A DNA stretch of 64,000 nt from Halosegnis longus (GTDB lineage: Archaea; Halobacteriota; Halobacteria; Halobacteriales; Haloarculaceae). The notes under the pieces are model-generated. The model was not told the DNA's origin. It did no database searches and saw only the letters and a program-made list of their open reading frames with translations. The position numbers and the translations under genes were made by a program. Location: contig NZ_QKNW01000001.1 of NCBI RefSeq assembly GCF_009663395.1, positions 1-64,000 of the forward strand. Reading direction: 5' to 3'. Shown here piece by piece: positions 35,528-43,762 of the stretch; position 1 is the first letter of the stretch, and the number at the start of each line of letters is the position of its first letter.

Positions 35528-36349
35528 ATGCGCGTCGAGCAACTGGGTGAGGGAACGCCAGAAATCGCAGTCGTCGGCTCGATTCACGGCGACGAACCGT
35601 GTGGTGCACGTGCCGTCGAGCGGCTGCTCGCCGAGTCGCCAACGCTCGACAGACCCGTCAAGTTCGTCATCGCGAACGAGCGCGCGCTCGCCGAGAACGT
35701 CCGCTACGTCGACGAGGACCTGAATCGCGCGTTCCCGGGCGACCCCGACGCCGACACACACGAGGGACGGCTCGCGCACGAACTCACACAGGAGCTGCGC
35801 GACTCCACTATCTTCTCGATGCACTCCACGCAGTCGTACGCCGCGCCCTTCGCGCTCGTCGACGAACTCGACCCGCTTGCCGCCTCGGTCGTCCCGTATC
35901 TCACCGTCGAGGCGCTCATCGAGACGGTGAACTTCTCCGAGGGCCGACTCATCGAGTCACAGGACGTTATCGAGGTGGAGTGTGGATTACAGGGAAGCGA
36001 ACGCGCCGCCGAGAACGCCTACGACCTCACTCGGCAGTTCCTGGGTGCGGTCGGGGCAATCGAACCGCCACAGGAGCCGCGCGACGACGTTCCCGTCTTC
36101 CGGATGGAGCGCATGCTCCCGAAGCCGCCCGCGAGGGAGTACGAGACGTTCGTGACCAACTTCGAGCGCGTCGCGGAAGGCGAGACGTACGCCCGGGCCG
36201 ACGACGAGCTGTTCGTCGCCGACCGACCCTTCTATCCCATCCTGCTCTCGCCGTACGGCTACGAGACGGAGTTCGGCTACACCGGCGACCTCGTCGGCCG
36301 ACTCGACGAACAGGCGATTCCCGGCCCGGAGCCGACGCCCGAACGCTAG
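35528..36349 (+). CDS. M14-type succinylglutamate desuccinylase/aspartoacylase-like hydrolase
   Basis: A 273-residue zinc hydrolase. Zinc motif HGDE (His20, Glu23) sits in VVGSIHGDEPCGARAVERLL. The third ligand is likely in STIFSMHSTQSY. Also visible are FVIANERALAENVRYVDEDLNR (the substrate-binding NxxR-like stretch) and IEVECGLQGSERAAENA with the catalytic Glu. The family removes acyl groups from amino acids or trims peptides; the exact substrate is unknown. It is convergent with the SDR gene, overlapping it by four bases. Confidence 0.85.
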   Translation: MRVEQLGEGTPEIAVVGSIHGDEPCGARAVERLLAESPTLDRPVKFVIANERALAENVRYVDEDLNRAFPGDPDADTHEGRLAHELTQELRDSTIFSMHSTQSYAAPFALVDELDPLAASVVPYLTVEALIETVNFSEGRLIESQDVIEVECGLQGSERAAENAYDLTRQFLGAVGAIEPPQEPRDDVPVFRMERMLPKPPAREYETFVTNFERVAEGETYARADDELFVADRPFYPILLSPYGYETEFGYTGDLVGRLDEQAIPGPEPTPER

Positions 36350-37113
36350 TACCAGGTCGCGCCGCCGTCGACGCCGATTTCCTGGCCCGTGATGCGTCGC
36401 GCGTTCGGCCCGGCGAGGAAGGCGACCTGTGCTGCCACCTCCGCTTTGCTTGCGGTGTAGTCGGGAAGCGCGAAGTCGTCGGGACCGATACGGAACGGCT
36501 CCGCGTCCGCTACGTCCGCGAGCCGCTCCTGTTTCGCGATGACGTCCTCGATGCGGTCCCCCTCGACTGGCCCGGGCAACACCGTGTTGACGGTCACGTC
36601 GTCGCGGCCGAGTTCGCGCGACAGGGTGCGCGTCACGCCGACCAGCCCCATCTTCGATATCGCGTAGGGAAGCCGGTTCGGATACGGCTGTTTCCCGCCG
36701 ATGGAACCGATGTTGATGACGCTGGCCTGTCCGCTCGCGCGGAGGTGGTCGCTCGCGTGTTTCGCACACATCGCCGCGCCGGTCGTGTTGACCGCCACGG
36801 TCTCCTGGATGTCCTCGGGCGAGAGCCGGTCGAACGGCTGTGTCGGACCGGCGACGCCCGCGTTGTTGACGAGACAGTCGAGTCCGCCGAACGTCTCGAC
36901 CGTCTCGGCGACCGCCGCCTCGATGCTCTCCTCGTCGGTTACGTCCGTCTCGACGGCGAGTCCCTGCTCGCCGAGGGCGTCGGCCGTCTCGTAGATGCCG
37001 TCACTCCTGGCCGCACACGCGACGGACGCGCCGTGGTCCGCGAAGGTGTGTGCGATCTCTCTCCCGATGCCGCCGCTCGCGCCGGTGACGAAGGCCGTGA
37101 TATTCTCTAGCAC
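36346..37113 (-). CDS. SDR-family oxidoreductase
   Basis: A 255-residue classical short-chain dehydrogenase. The cofactor loop is TGASGGIG (about residues 10-17); NNAGVAG and the catalytic Ser-Tyr-Lys set (IGSIGG; YAISK) are present. Strand-2 residues (CAARSDG) leave NAD versus NADP open. It ends GQEIGVDGGATWY, the typical C-terminal dimer strand. It resembles 3-oxoacyl-ACP reductase-like SDRs, but the substrate is undetermined. The start is taken at GTG 37113 (MLENITAFVTGAS); longer frames upstream lack conservation. Confidence 0.88.
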   Translation of the reverse strand: MLENITAFVTGASGGIGREIAHTFADHGASVACAARSDGIYETADALGEQGLAVETDVTDEESIEAAVAETVETFGGLDCLVNNAGVAGPTQPFDRLSPEDIQETVAVNTTGAAMCAKHASDHLRASGQASVINIGSIGGKQPYPNRLPYAISKMGLVGVTRTLSRELGRDDVTVNTVLPGPVEGDRIEDVIAKQERLADVADAEPFRIGPDDFALPDYTASKAEVAAQVAFLAGPNARRITGQEIGVDGGATWY

Positions 37114-37293
37114 GAGCGGTGACCCACCGGCTGTGAACAAAAACGTATCTCCGTGGCTGTTCAGCGAGCGGCGAACGGTCGCTCGTCCGACGGCTCAGAC
37201 CGTGATGATTTCGTCGTCGTCCTCGCGAGCGAACTGCTCGCCTGACCGAGCAGACGGTACCGCTATACCGCGAGAGGACAACCGTCGTCCCTA

Positions 37294-38613
37294 GTGGCGT
37301 CATCTCAGGCCGCGGCGAGTGGGCAAGCGGAGCCAGTCCCATCTCCGTCGGCCCGGCGACGGGTGGCGGTGGTCGTCGCAATCGTCTTCATCGACCTGCT
37401 CGGGTTCGGCATCATCATCCCCGTGCTCCCGTTTTACGTCCGCTCGTTCGGCGTCAGCGACGTGTTCATCGGCCTGCTCGCGGCGTCGTACTCCTTCGCC
37501 CAGTTCGTCGCTGCGCCGGTCTTGGGGCGCATCTCAGACGAGCGGGGCCGCCGACCGGTTCTCATGCTCTCGGTCGGAGTGGCGGGCGTCGCCTGGATTC
37601 TCTTCGGATTCGCATCGGAAATCGGGACGACGGTCGGGACGACAGTCGGACTGGGCGTGCTCTTCGGCGCGCGACTGATAGCCGGGGCCGCAGGGGGGAA
37701 CATCGCAACGGCGCAGGCGTATATCGCCGATGTCACGCGGCCCGAAGAGCGCACTGGTGCACTCGGACTCGTCGGTGCGGCATTCGGACTCGGATTCGTG
37801 TTCGGGCCGGCCGTCGGTGGCCTGCTCGCGAGCGACGCCGTCGTCACAACCGCGCGGAGCGTGCTCCCAGGGTTCGTCCCGGTGACGCAGTTCTCGCTGC
37901 CGAGTTTCGCCGCGGCCGGCTTCTCGTTTCTCGCGCTCGCCGCGACGGCCGTCGTGCTAGAGGAACCGGAGCGCGTGCGGACCGGCGGCCGGCACACGAC
38001 GTTCGTCACGCAGTTCCGGACGGCGCTTGCCGACCAGACGCTCCGCCCGCTCGTCGTCGCGTTCTTTCTCACCTCCCTCGCGTTCGCCGGCATGACCGTG
38101 ATGTTCGTTCCGCTGCTCGCGGATTTCTTCGGCTACGACGCCACGACGGCCGCCCTCTTTCTCGCGTATCTGGGCGTCCTCGGCATCATCAATCAGGGTG
38201 TGCTCATCGGATGGCTCTCGCGACGCCTCGGGGTTCGACGAGTAGTGCGGGTCGGCGTCGCGGCGTTGTTCTGTGCGCTCGTCCTGCTCGGCGTCTCACC
38301 GCTTGCAGGCACCGCGCCACTCGTCGCCGGCGCGCCCGACTGGCTCACGGGCGGGCTCGCAGTGTTGCTCGTGTTCGGGGCCCTCGCCTCGTTCGGCAAC
38401 GGTGCCATCACGGTCGGACTCGCAGCCCTCGTTTCGGAGGGGGCATCCGAGGGGACACAGGGTGCAGCGTTCGGTGTCACACAGGGTGCCGGGAGTCTCG
38501 GTCGAACGATCGGTCCCCCGCTCGCGTCGGTAGCGTACGTGCTCGTCTACTGGTCCCCGTTCATCGCCGGGGCACTGGTGTTGATTCCGGTCGCGGTCTT
38601 GCTGCGGCGGTGA
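37294..38613 (+). CDS. Major facilitator superfamily transporter (DHA1-like)
   Basis: A 439-residue membrane transporter with about twelve helices. Motif A between helices 2 and 3 is GRISDERGRRPVLML. Helix 1 is VVVAIVFIDLLGFGIIIPVLPFY, a signature of tetracycline/multidrug H+ antiporters. GALGLVGAAFGLGFVFGPAVGGLL is the helix-5 antiporter motif C (G-x8-G-x3-G-P-x2-G-G). A proton-driven exporter of small molecules is likely; the substrate cannot be read. The start codon is GTG at 37294 with an 18-residue Ala/Pro/Ser-rich tail before helix 1. Single gene. Confidence 0.92.
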   Translation: MASSQAAASGQAEPVPSPSARRRVAVVVAIVFIDLLGFGIIIPVLPFYVRSFGVSDVFIGLLAASYSFAQFVAAPVLGRISDERGRRPVLMLSVGVAGVAWILFGFASEIGTTVGTTVGLGVLFGARLIAGAAGGNIATAQAYIADVTRPEERTGALGLVGAAFGLGFVFGPAVGGLLASDAVVTTARSVLPGFVPVTQFSLPSFAAAGFSFLALAATAVVLEEPERVRTGGRHTTFVTQFRTALADQTLRPLVVAFFLTSLAFAGMTVMFVPLLADFFGYDATTAALFLAYLGVLGIINQGVLIGWLSRRLGVRRVVRVGVAALFCALVLLGVSPLAGTAPLVAGAPDWLTGGLAVLLVFGALASFGNGAITVGLAALVSEGASEGTQGAAFGVTQGAGSLGRTIGPPLASVAYVLVYWSPFIAGALVLIPVAVLLRR

Positions 38614-38764
38614 GTGCCGGTGGCAAGAGGGAGGAGAAAGAGGGAGCGAGTGTTACGCAGCGAGCGAGCCTTCGTGTGACTCACGGCCGACGCTATCGAG
38701 AAAGACAGATTGCTCCAGGTTCGTCGTGGCGAAGGCTTATCGCGACGCCTGCTCGGGTGTTCGT

Positions 38765-39460
38765 ATGACACAGTCGACCGAGTACGAACACGAACTGACG
38801 GGGAGTCGCGACGAGATTGCCGCCCTTCTCACCGGGGTCGCGGACGGACTCCGGACGGGAGCGATTCGACTAGGTGACACGGCCGACGCCGTGGCCGTCA
38901 CCACCCCGGAGGAACTCACGCTCGAAATCGAACTGGAAGTCGAGGACGACGCGGTCGAACTAGAGCTGGAACTCGAGTGGCCGGCCGAGGCGGGCTCCGT
39001 GTCCGCCGTCGAGGCGGCGGCTTCTGAACCGTCACCGCGGACCGAGGCCGACGGGACCGACCCGACGAACGAAGAGGCGGACAGCGGGAGAGCAGGCGAA
39101 TCCGAGTCCGAATCCGAGCAAGCCGCAGAGGACCCGGACGACGCGGAAGCGACGATAGGCGAGCAGACACCGGGTACAGAGACAGACAGTGCAGCGTCGA
39201 CGAGTGAGGAGTCCGGCGACATGGACTCGCTCATCGGGGCCGCGGACGAGTCACGCTCGCTCGCGCAGTTCGAAGTGTACCGGGCGCGCGACAGCACGTG
39301 GCGCTGGCGACTTCGCCATCGCAACGGCAACATCATCGCGACCGGCGGTCAGGGGTACACCCGCAAGCACAACGCCGTGAAGGGTCTCCGCAGTGTCATG
39401 GTGAACTCGCCGGACGCGCCAATCGGTGAGGAGGCAGCCGACGCGTGGCCGCTGGAGTGA
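38765..39460 (+). CDS. amphi-Trp + DUF1508 two-domain protein
   Basis: A 231-residue acidic protein. The N-terminal ~75 residues form an amphi-Trp domain (EYEHELTGSRDEIAALLTGVADGL, then ELTLEIELEVEDDAVELELELEW). A disordered Glu/Ser/Asp-rich linker covers about 80-160. The C-terminal ~65 residues are a DUF1508 domain (FEVYRARDSTWRWRLRHRNG, IIATGGQGYTRKHNAVKGL). It shares the second domain with the fragment at the window start. Both domains are common in haloarchaea, with unknown roles. ATG 38765 (MTQSTEYEHEL) gives the standard amphi-Trp start. Confidence 0.85.
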   Translation: MTQSTEYEHELTGSRDEIAALLTGVADGLRTGAIRLGDTADAVAVTTPEELTLEIELEVEDDAVELELELEWPAEAGSVSAVEAAASEPSPRTEADGTDPTNEEADSGRAGESESESEQAAEDPDDAEATIGEQTPGTETDSAASTSEESGDMDSLIGAADESRSLAQFEVYRARDSTWRWRLRHRNGNIIATGGQGYTRKHNAVKGLRSVMVNSPDAPIGEEAADAWPLE

Positions 39461-39525
39461 CCACCGACGGCGTCTCCACCACGGGAAGGGCTAAGCCACG
39501 CCCGCTGTAGGGTACTGTAACAGCC

Positions 39526-40887
39526 ATGCCGATTCTGGATGAGCTCTCCGGCTTCGAGTTCGAGGACGTGATGGAGGACGTGTTCCGGAACCTCGGCTAC
39601 ACGAACGTCCGACAGGCAGCGAAAACCGCCGACGAGGGGCGGGATATCCTGATGGACGAACAGGTGAACGGCACGACCCGGGGGGTGGTCGTCGAGTGCA
39701 AACACACCGGGACTGTCGGCCGGCCGGTGGTCCAGAAGCTCCACTCGGCGATTGCGACCTACGACTTCGACGGCCCCAAGCGGGGTATCGTCGTCACGAC
39801 CGGGACGTTTACCGGTCCGGCGACGGAGTACACACAGCGGCTCCGGGACAACGACGACCCGTATCCGATCGAGCTCATTGACGGGAAGCGGCTCCGGTCT
39901 ATCGCCGAGGAGGTCGGACTCGACCTGTACAACGGTCGAATCGAAATCCTGTGTGACGAGACGCTCCGGCCGACCGACCCGACCGGCGGCATCGGTGCGC
40001 CCGTGCGAGAGGCGTTTCGCGACATCGAGAACCTCGACGGGGCGACGCTCCCGGCGCCGACGACACACGCCACCTTCGAGCCGGTCGTCCTGATTACGGC
40101 GACCGTTGATGCCGTCTTCGAGACCTCCGTCGGCGTCATCCACCGCATCAACGAACGGACACAGTTCGTCGTCCGGGCCGGTCGCACGCGACCGCAGATA
40201 CTCGACAGCGCAGTCGCGACGCTCGTCTCGGAGAACCGCAGACAGACCGTCGCGCTGGACGAACTCGACCTCGCGGACGAGTTCGACGACCACGAGGTGC
40301 ACCGCTTCGGTCAGACGGAAACCGAGTACAAGGAGTGGGCCGTCGACCGCCTCCGGCAACACCACACGACGACGGTCTCGTATACCGGTGACAACAACGT
40401 CGATTACGAGAGGGAGTGCGTGCCGAACCAGTCGGATATTTCGGTCCGGTCGATCGAGCCGGTGTATCTCCCCGACGTTCGCCAGACGACGGAGATTCAC
40501 GCCCACTCGTACCCGTACGGATACTACGCCGCCGGCCCCTCTCGCGTCACCCACGAGGATGGCATCCACGAGTGCGTCCAGTGTGGCGACACGGACGCGG
40601 CGACGTTCACGTTCTGTGCGAACTGCGGGAGCATCAACTGCGAGTCGCACATCAAGACGGAGCGGCTGGAACAGGACCCCGTCTGTACTGGCTGTGCCGT
40701 GACCGACCGGTTTGCCTTCCGAACGAAGTACTTCTACAGCGAGGCGAACCGGGACGCGTTTGCAGCCGAGTACGACGCGATGGCCGTCCACGAGAAGGCA
40801 CAGGAGAACGTGCCCGCGGCGATTGGAGCGGTCGTCGGACTCGTCGGCGTGCTCGCGCTACTGCTGGTGCAGGCGGGCGTGGTGTGA
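39526..40887 (+). CDS. Membrane-tethered Mrr-type restriction endonuclease-like protein
   Basis: A 453-residue protein. The N-terminal ~130 residues are an Mrr_cat nuclease fold: FEDVMEDVFRNLGYTNVRQ, then DEGRDILMDE (catalytic Asp40) and GVVVECKHTG (Glu57 and Lys59 of E-x-K). A ~200-residue middle domain has no recognised function. Zinc ribbons follow (CVQCGDTDAATFTFCANCG, then CESH and CTGC). A C-terminal single helix (AIGAVVGLVGVLALLLVQ) should anchor it in the membrane with the nuclease inside. Mrr domains cleave modified or foreign DNA. No methylase gene is nearby. A complete protein with its own promoter gap. Confidence 0.82.
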   Translation: MPILDELSGFEFEDVMEDVFRNLGYTNVRQAAKTADEGRDILMDEQVNGTTRGVVVECKHTGTVGRPVVQKLHSAIATYDFDGPKRGIVVTTGTFTGPATEYTQRLRDNDDPYPIELIDGKRLRSIAEEVGLDLYNGRIEILCDETLRPTDPTGGIGAPVREAFRDIENLDGATLPAPTTHATFEPVVLITATVDAVFETSVGVIHRINERTQFVVRAGRTRPQILDSAVATLVSENRRQTVALDELDLADEFDDHEVHRFGQTETEYKEWAVDRLRQHHTTTVSYTGDNNVDYERECVPNQSDISVRSIEPVYLPDVRQTTEIHAHSYPYGYYAAGPSRVTHEDGIHECVQCGDTDAATFTFCANCGSINCESHIKTERLEQDPVCTGCAVTDRFAFRTKYFYSEANRDAFAAEYDAMAVHEKAQENVPAAIGAVVGLVGVLALLLVQAGVV

Positions 40888-40896
40888 GGTGGACGT

Positions 40897-41844
40897 TTAC
40901 CGATTCCGGCTCACCGGGAACTTCACGCGCTCGGGATGGTCGTTGAATCGCGCTAAGATCGTCTCGTAGAGGGCATTCTTCGCACGGGTCCCGCGACGCG
41001 GGTGGACGATGTAGCGCAGTCGAAGCTCGACCCACGACTCCTGTTGGACGATATTGACGGTCGGCTTGTCGTTCACGTCGAGTTCGACCGGGGTTTCGTG
41101 TAACCGCTCGCGGTACTCCGCTACCTGTTGGGCCATCTCCTCGCCGAGCTGCTCCGTCGCCGTCTCGACCATCAACTCCGAGGCGAACGCCACGTCCGTC
41201 TCGTAGGCCACCTGCACCGAGAGCTCGTTCCAGACCGACTGGACCCCCTCGCCGTAGAAGTTCACGACGCGGGCGGACAGGACGGTACTGTTCGGGACAG
41301 TGACGATGCGTCCGGAGGGTTGATTCGTCGAGACGAGGTCGCCGCCGATCTCCCACACCTCCGTGACGAAGAAATCGATAGAAACGACATCGCCGCGCAT
41401 CTCCTCGATCGCGATGCGGTCGCCGACCCGGTACGGTCGCTTCACGATGATGTACAGCCAGCCGATGAGCGAAAACAGCGGCTGCTGGAGCGCGAAGGTG
41501 ATTGCGAAGCCGAGGACGCCCAGCGAAAACAGGACGCTCACCCACTCGCGGGTGATGATACCGAAGCCCGTGATGAGGGCGAGCCCGCCGAACACCAGTC
41601 GGAGCAGGTTCCGAACGTCGTGGCGACGGCGCTTGCTCTCCGTCCGTGCAAGCAGGTAGCTTCCGAAGATGTCGTAGCCGGCAAGCAACGCGAACAGCAC
41701 GGCCGCCATCGAGAGCCCCGTGAGTAGTACCGGCTCCAAGCCAGTATCGAGAACGCGTGTCCCGATGCCGACGCGGTCCACCAACCGCCGGCCGGCGTAC
41801 AGCGCTCCAGCCCCCACCAGTGCGAGATAGCCAGTTCGACCCAT
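40897..41844 (-). CDS. MscS-family mechanosensitive channel
   Basis: A 315-residue membrane channel releasing solutes on hypo-osmotic shock. Three or four hydrophobic segments come first (GYLALVGAGALYAGRRL near the start, VLLTGLSMAAVLFALLAGYD, LLRLVFGGLALITGFGIIT, WVSVLFSLGVLGFAITFALQ). The pore-lining TM3 with FALQQPLFSLIGWLYIIVKRPYRVGDRI is followed by the beta domain with VPNSTVLSARVVNFYG. The C-terminal alpha/beta part ends PVSRNR. ATG 41844 (MGRTGYLALVG) is the start that begins the membrane domain; a long frame upstream is not conserved. Convergent with the Mrr gene, ten bases apart. Confidence 0.92.
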   Translation of the reverse strand: MGRTGYLALVGAGALYAGRRLVDRVGIGTRVLDTGLEPVLLTGLSMAAVLFALLAGYDIFGSYLLARTESKRRRHDVRNLLRLVFGGLALITGFGIITREWVSVLFSLGVLGFAITFALQQPLFSLIGWLYIIVKRPYRVGDRIAIEEMRGDVVSIDFFVTEVWEIGGDLVSTNQPSGRIVTVPNSTVLSARVVNFYGEGVQSVWNELSVQVAYETDVAFASELMVETATEQLGEEMAQQVAEYRERLHETPVELDVNDKPTVNIVQQESWVELRLRYIVHPRRGTRAKNALYETILARFNDHPERVKFPVSRNR

Positions 41845-42225
41845 ACTGTCGGACCTCGCCCCACGGCCAGAAAGGTGTCCATCCGCGGGTCGCGATTGAG
41901 GCCAGTCGAGTGCTTCCCCACAGCGTTCGCCATCGCGACGAATCGTCGCACGTCCGGGAGACGCTGTGACTACGCTCGCGACCACCGGGTCGGTAGAGTA
42001 GCAGATGTCCAGAGTACGAGAAACGACCGATTCAGCGCGACGGCACCAGTGAGTGGACCCACGCCGCCGCCGACAGTCAGGACGGGGGTCCAACGGCGCG
42101 GCGACCACGCAGCGATTCACGCCTGGGTGGCCGATAGACGGCTTGCGAAGGCCGTCCTCCAGTCGTGACGAGGCCGTCGGATTCATCCCACACAATTATT
42201 CATTTGGAATCAGTACGGTTCAGCC
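41845..42225. other. Intergenic gap before the zinc microprotein
   Basis: GC-rich with no supportable gene. The last 40 bases become A/T-rich (ACAATTATTCATTTGG, near 42192-42207) and probably hold the microprotein's promoter. Confidence 0.5.
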
Positions 42226-42336
42226 ATGCAGTGTCAGGTGTGTGGGTGGACTCCCGACGAGGCAGTTCCGAAGCCGGAACAGACGGCGGTGATGGTCGAC
42301 CACTTCGAAGCGGCGCACCCAGAGAAGCTGGAGTGA
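42226..42336 (+). CDS. Zinc-finger microprotein (36 residues)
   Basis: ATG 42226 to TGA 42334-42336 encodes MQCQVCGWTPDEAVPKPEQT followed by a helix ending DHFEAAHPEKLE. Cys3 and Cys6 plus His27 and His32 could bind one zinc ion, as in other haloarchaeal CxxC microproteins. An A/T-rich element 19-34 bases upstream could be its promoter. Function unknown; such proteins are often regulators or RNA binders. Confidence 0.6.
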   Translation: MQCQVCGWTPDEAVPKPEQTAVMVDHFEAAHPEKLE

Positions 42337-42463
42337 CGCCGACGGAGGTGAACCTCCGGACGTGGTTCTGCGCCGCCAGACAGGCAACTGGCAAAAGCAG
42401 CAGGTCACGAGGCTGTTGTTCCGTGTCCATTCCCGGGAGAAAGCCGACGGGGAAACCGGCTAC

Positions 42464-43282
42464 TCAGAGAACGGCCTGCGCGGTCGCGACCAACTCGTTC
42501 AACGGCGCATCTTGGAGGTCTTGATCGGTCAACAGTAGCCGTTGACGCGGGCGACCGACGGTCTCGCGTTCGATCTTCTCGGTCGTGAGTAGTCCGGCGT
42601 TCTCGAGTTCCTTCTTCCGAGTCGAAAACCGCGCGGGGCTTCCGATCTGGATCCGCTCTGCCCACTTCGTCAGCTCTCGGTACTGCGCTCGGTTGCGCGC
42701 CGCGAGGAGGAGGAACGCGTGGACTTCGTCGAGCCCGTCGGACATCGCACGGCTCCCCATCGCGGTGCTCAACATCGTCTGGACGTCCGTCTCGAAGCTC
42801 TCGTCGAAGTTCTCGCCGACGGTTTTCATCACCCGCGAGTACGGCGGGGTACTGATATCGGCCGTCTGGGCCGACTTCCACAGCGACGCGACGGTCTCGC
42901 GGACGTTCTCCAACACCGGCACCGCCGACGTTCGCAGCGTCGGGACGGATTCCATCCCCGACAACAGAACCGTCGTCACCTGTGACTCGGTGAGCACGAG
43001 CGGCTGGAGCGTCCCATCTTGGTCCTCGATAGTCCGGATGGTTACGTCGTTGCGGGACGAAATTTCGGCGATACGCGTCGCCGTCGTGAATTCATGCCGC
43101 AACCGCTTCAGTGGCTGTGGCGTCGTGAGAATCCGCACGTGGTCTCCCCAATCCGGATCGTTGAGCCGACCGAGCGCCTGGAGCGTTTCGAAGTTCGGCG
43201 CGACGACCGTGACTTCGGCGTTCGTCGTCTCGATTGCCTGCTGGAGGCTTTCCTCGCGAGTAATTACTTCGGCGTTTGTCAT
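42464..43282 (-). CDS. DUF5821 family regulator-like protein
   Basis: A 272-residue haloarchaeal protein. The N-terminal ~150 residues are an alpha/beta sensor-like domain (NAEVTVVAPNFETLQALGRL, later PLVLTESQVTTVLLSGMES). The C-terminal ~100 residues look like a winged helix (DEVHAFLLLAARNRAQYREL, then IQIGSPARFSTRKKELENAG with a wing LLTTEKIERETVGRPRQRLLL). It resembles the TrmB-like DUF5821 family, putative transcription regulators. A TATA-like CATAATAG lies about 25-32 bases upstream of ATG 43282. Its neighbours are the divergent-facing CHAT locus. Confidence 0.75.
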   Translation of the reverse strand: MTNAEVITREESLQQAIETTNAEVTVVAPNFETLQALGRLNDPDWGDHVRILTTPQPLKRLRHEFTTATRIAEISSRNDVTIRTIEDQDGTLQPLVLTESQVTTVLLSGMESVPTLRTSAVPVLENVRETVASLWKSAQTADISTPPYSRVMKTVGENFDESFETDVQTMLSTAMGSRAMSDGLDEVHAFLLLAARNRAQYRELTKWAERIQIGSPARFSTRKKELENAGLLTTEKIERETVGRPRQRLLLTDQDLQDAPLNELVATAQAVL

Positions 43283-43430
43283 GGCTCAAACTATCGCTCA
43301 ATACTATTATGCGTTGTCCAGAAATTGAACATCCAGCCTACCGGTAGACATCGAATACTGTCCAGAGCTACCTGAGATAAACCCCAGATAATCAAATAGC
43401 CAAACAGATTAGCAACACAAAGTTCCAGAA

Positions 43431-43565
43431 TCAGGGACCTGAAACGGTTATACCGCCCATTGCGGCAACGGAACCAGTTATCTGCGACAACACCAGTAGC
43501 GTCGTCAGGAGTACCGCTGTTAGTCGTGGGCTATTCTTGAGGTGGGTGCGAATGGTGTCTTTCAT
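43431..43565 (-). CDS. Small hydrophobic peptide (DUF7503-like), next to CHAT gene
   Basis: A 44-residue peptide: a basic start MKDTIRTHLKNSPRLTAVL, a hydrophobic helix LLTTLLVLSQITGSVAA and a short tail GGITVSGP. From memory this matches a family of tiny haloarchaeal peptides (N-P-R-x..., LLLLSQ, ...GP) that I think is DUF7503. A TATA-like GTATAATACG on the minus strand lies about 28-34 bases before the ATG, which supports real leaderless expression. It is divergent from the CHAT gene, 197 bases apart. It should sit in, or pass across, the membrane. Function unknown. Confidence 0.65.
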   Translation of the reverse strand: MKDTIRTHLKNSPRLTAVLLTTLLVLSQITGSVAAMGGITVSGP

Positions 43566-43762
43566 CAACAGCAGCACGTCAAGTCGCCTGCGTATTATAC
43601 GTCGTGTCTACAATTCAAATAAATATATGTATTTCTCACTGAAATTAAGTCCGGACGCAGTATTACTATCGTCAAGATATAACACGTTCCTAATGGAAAT
43701 ATGCGTATTATGAATCAGATAAATTTCTCATCAACGTCCCGTCCTGTGATTAACGCGATTAT
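43566..43762. promoter_or_regulatory. A/T-rich divergent promoter region of the CHAT locus
   Basis: A strongly A/T-rich gap between the small peptide gene and the CHAT gene. It contains the minus-strand TATA-like GTATAATACG (complement of about 43592-43600) and many plus-strand A/T elements such as ATAAATATATG. Composition is clearly unlike the GC-rich surroundings, suggesting acquisition. Confidence 0.5.

Noticed and set aside
39349-40791. Long frame antisense to the Mrr-type gene
   Set aside because: It covers real coding in the other direction; its Val/Arg/Asp-rich composition is typical of GC-rich antisense frames.
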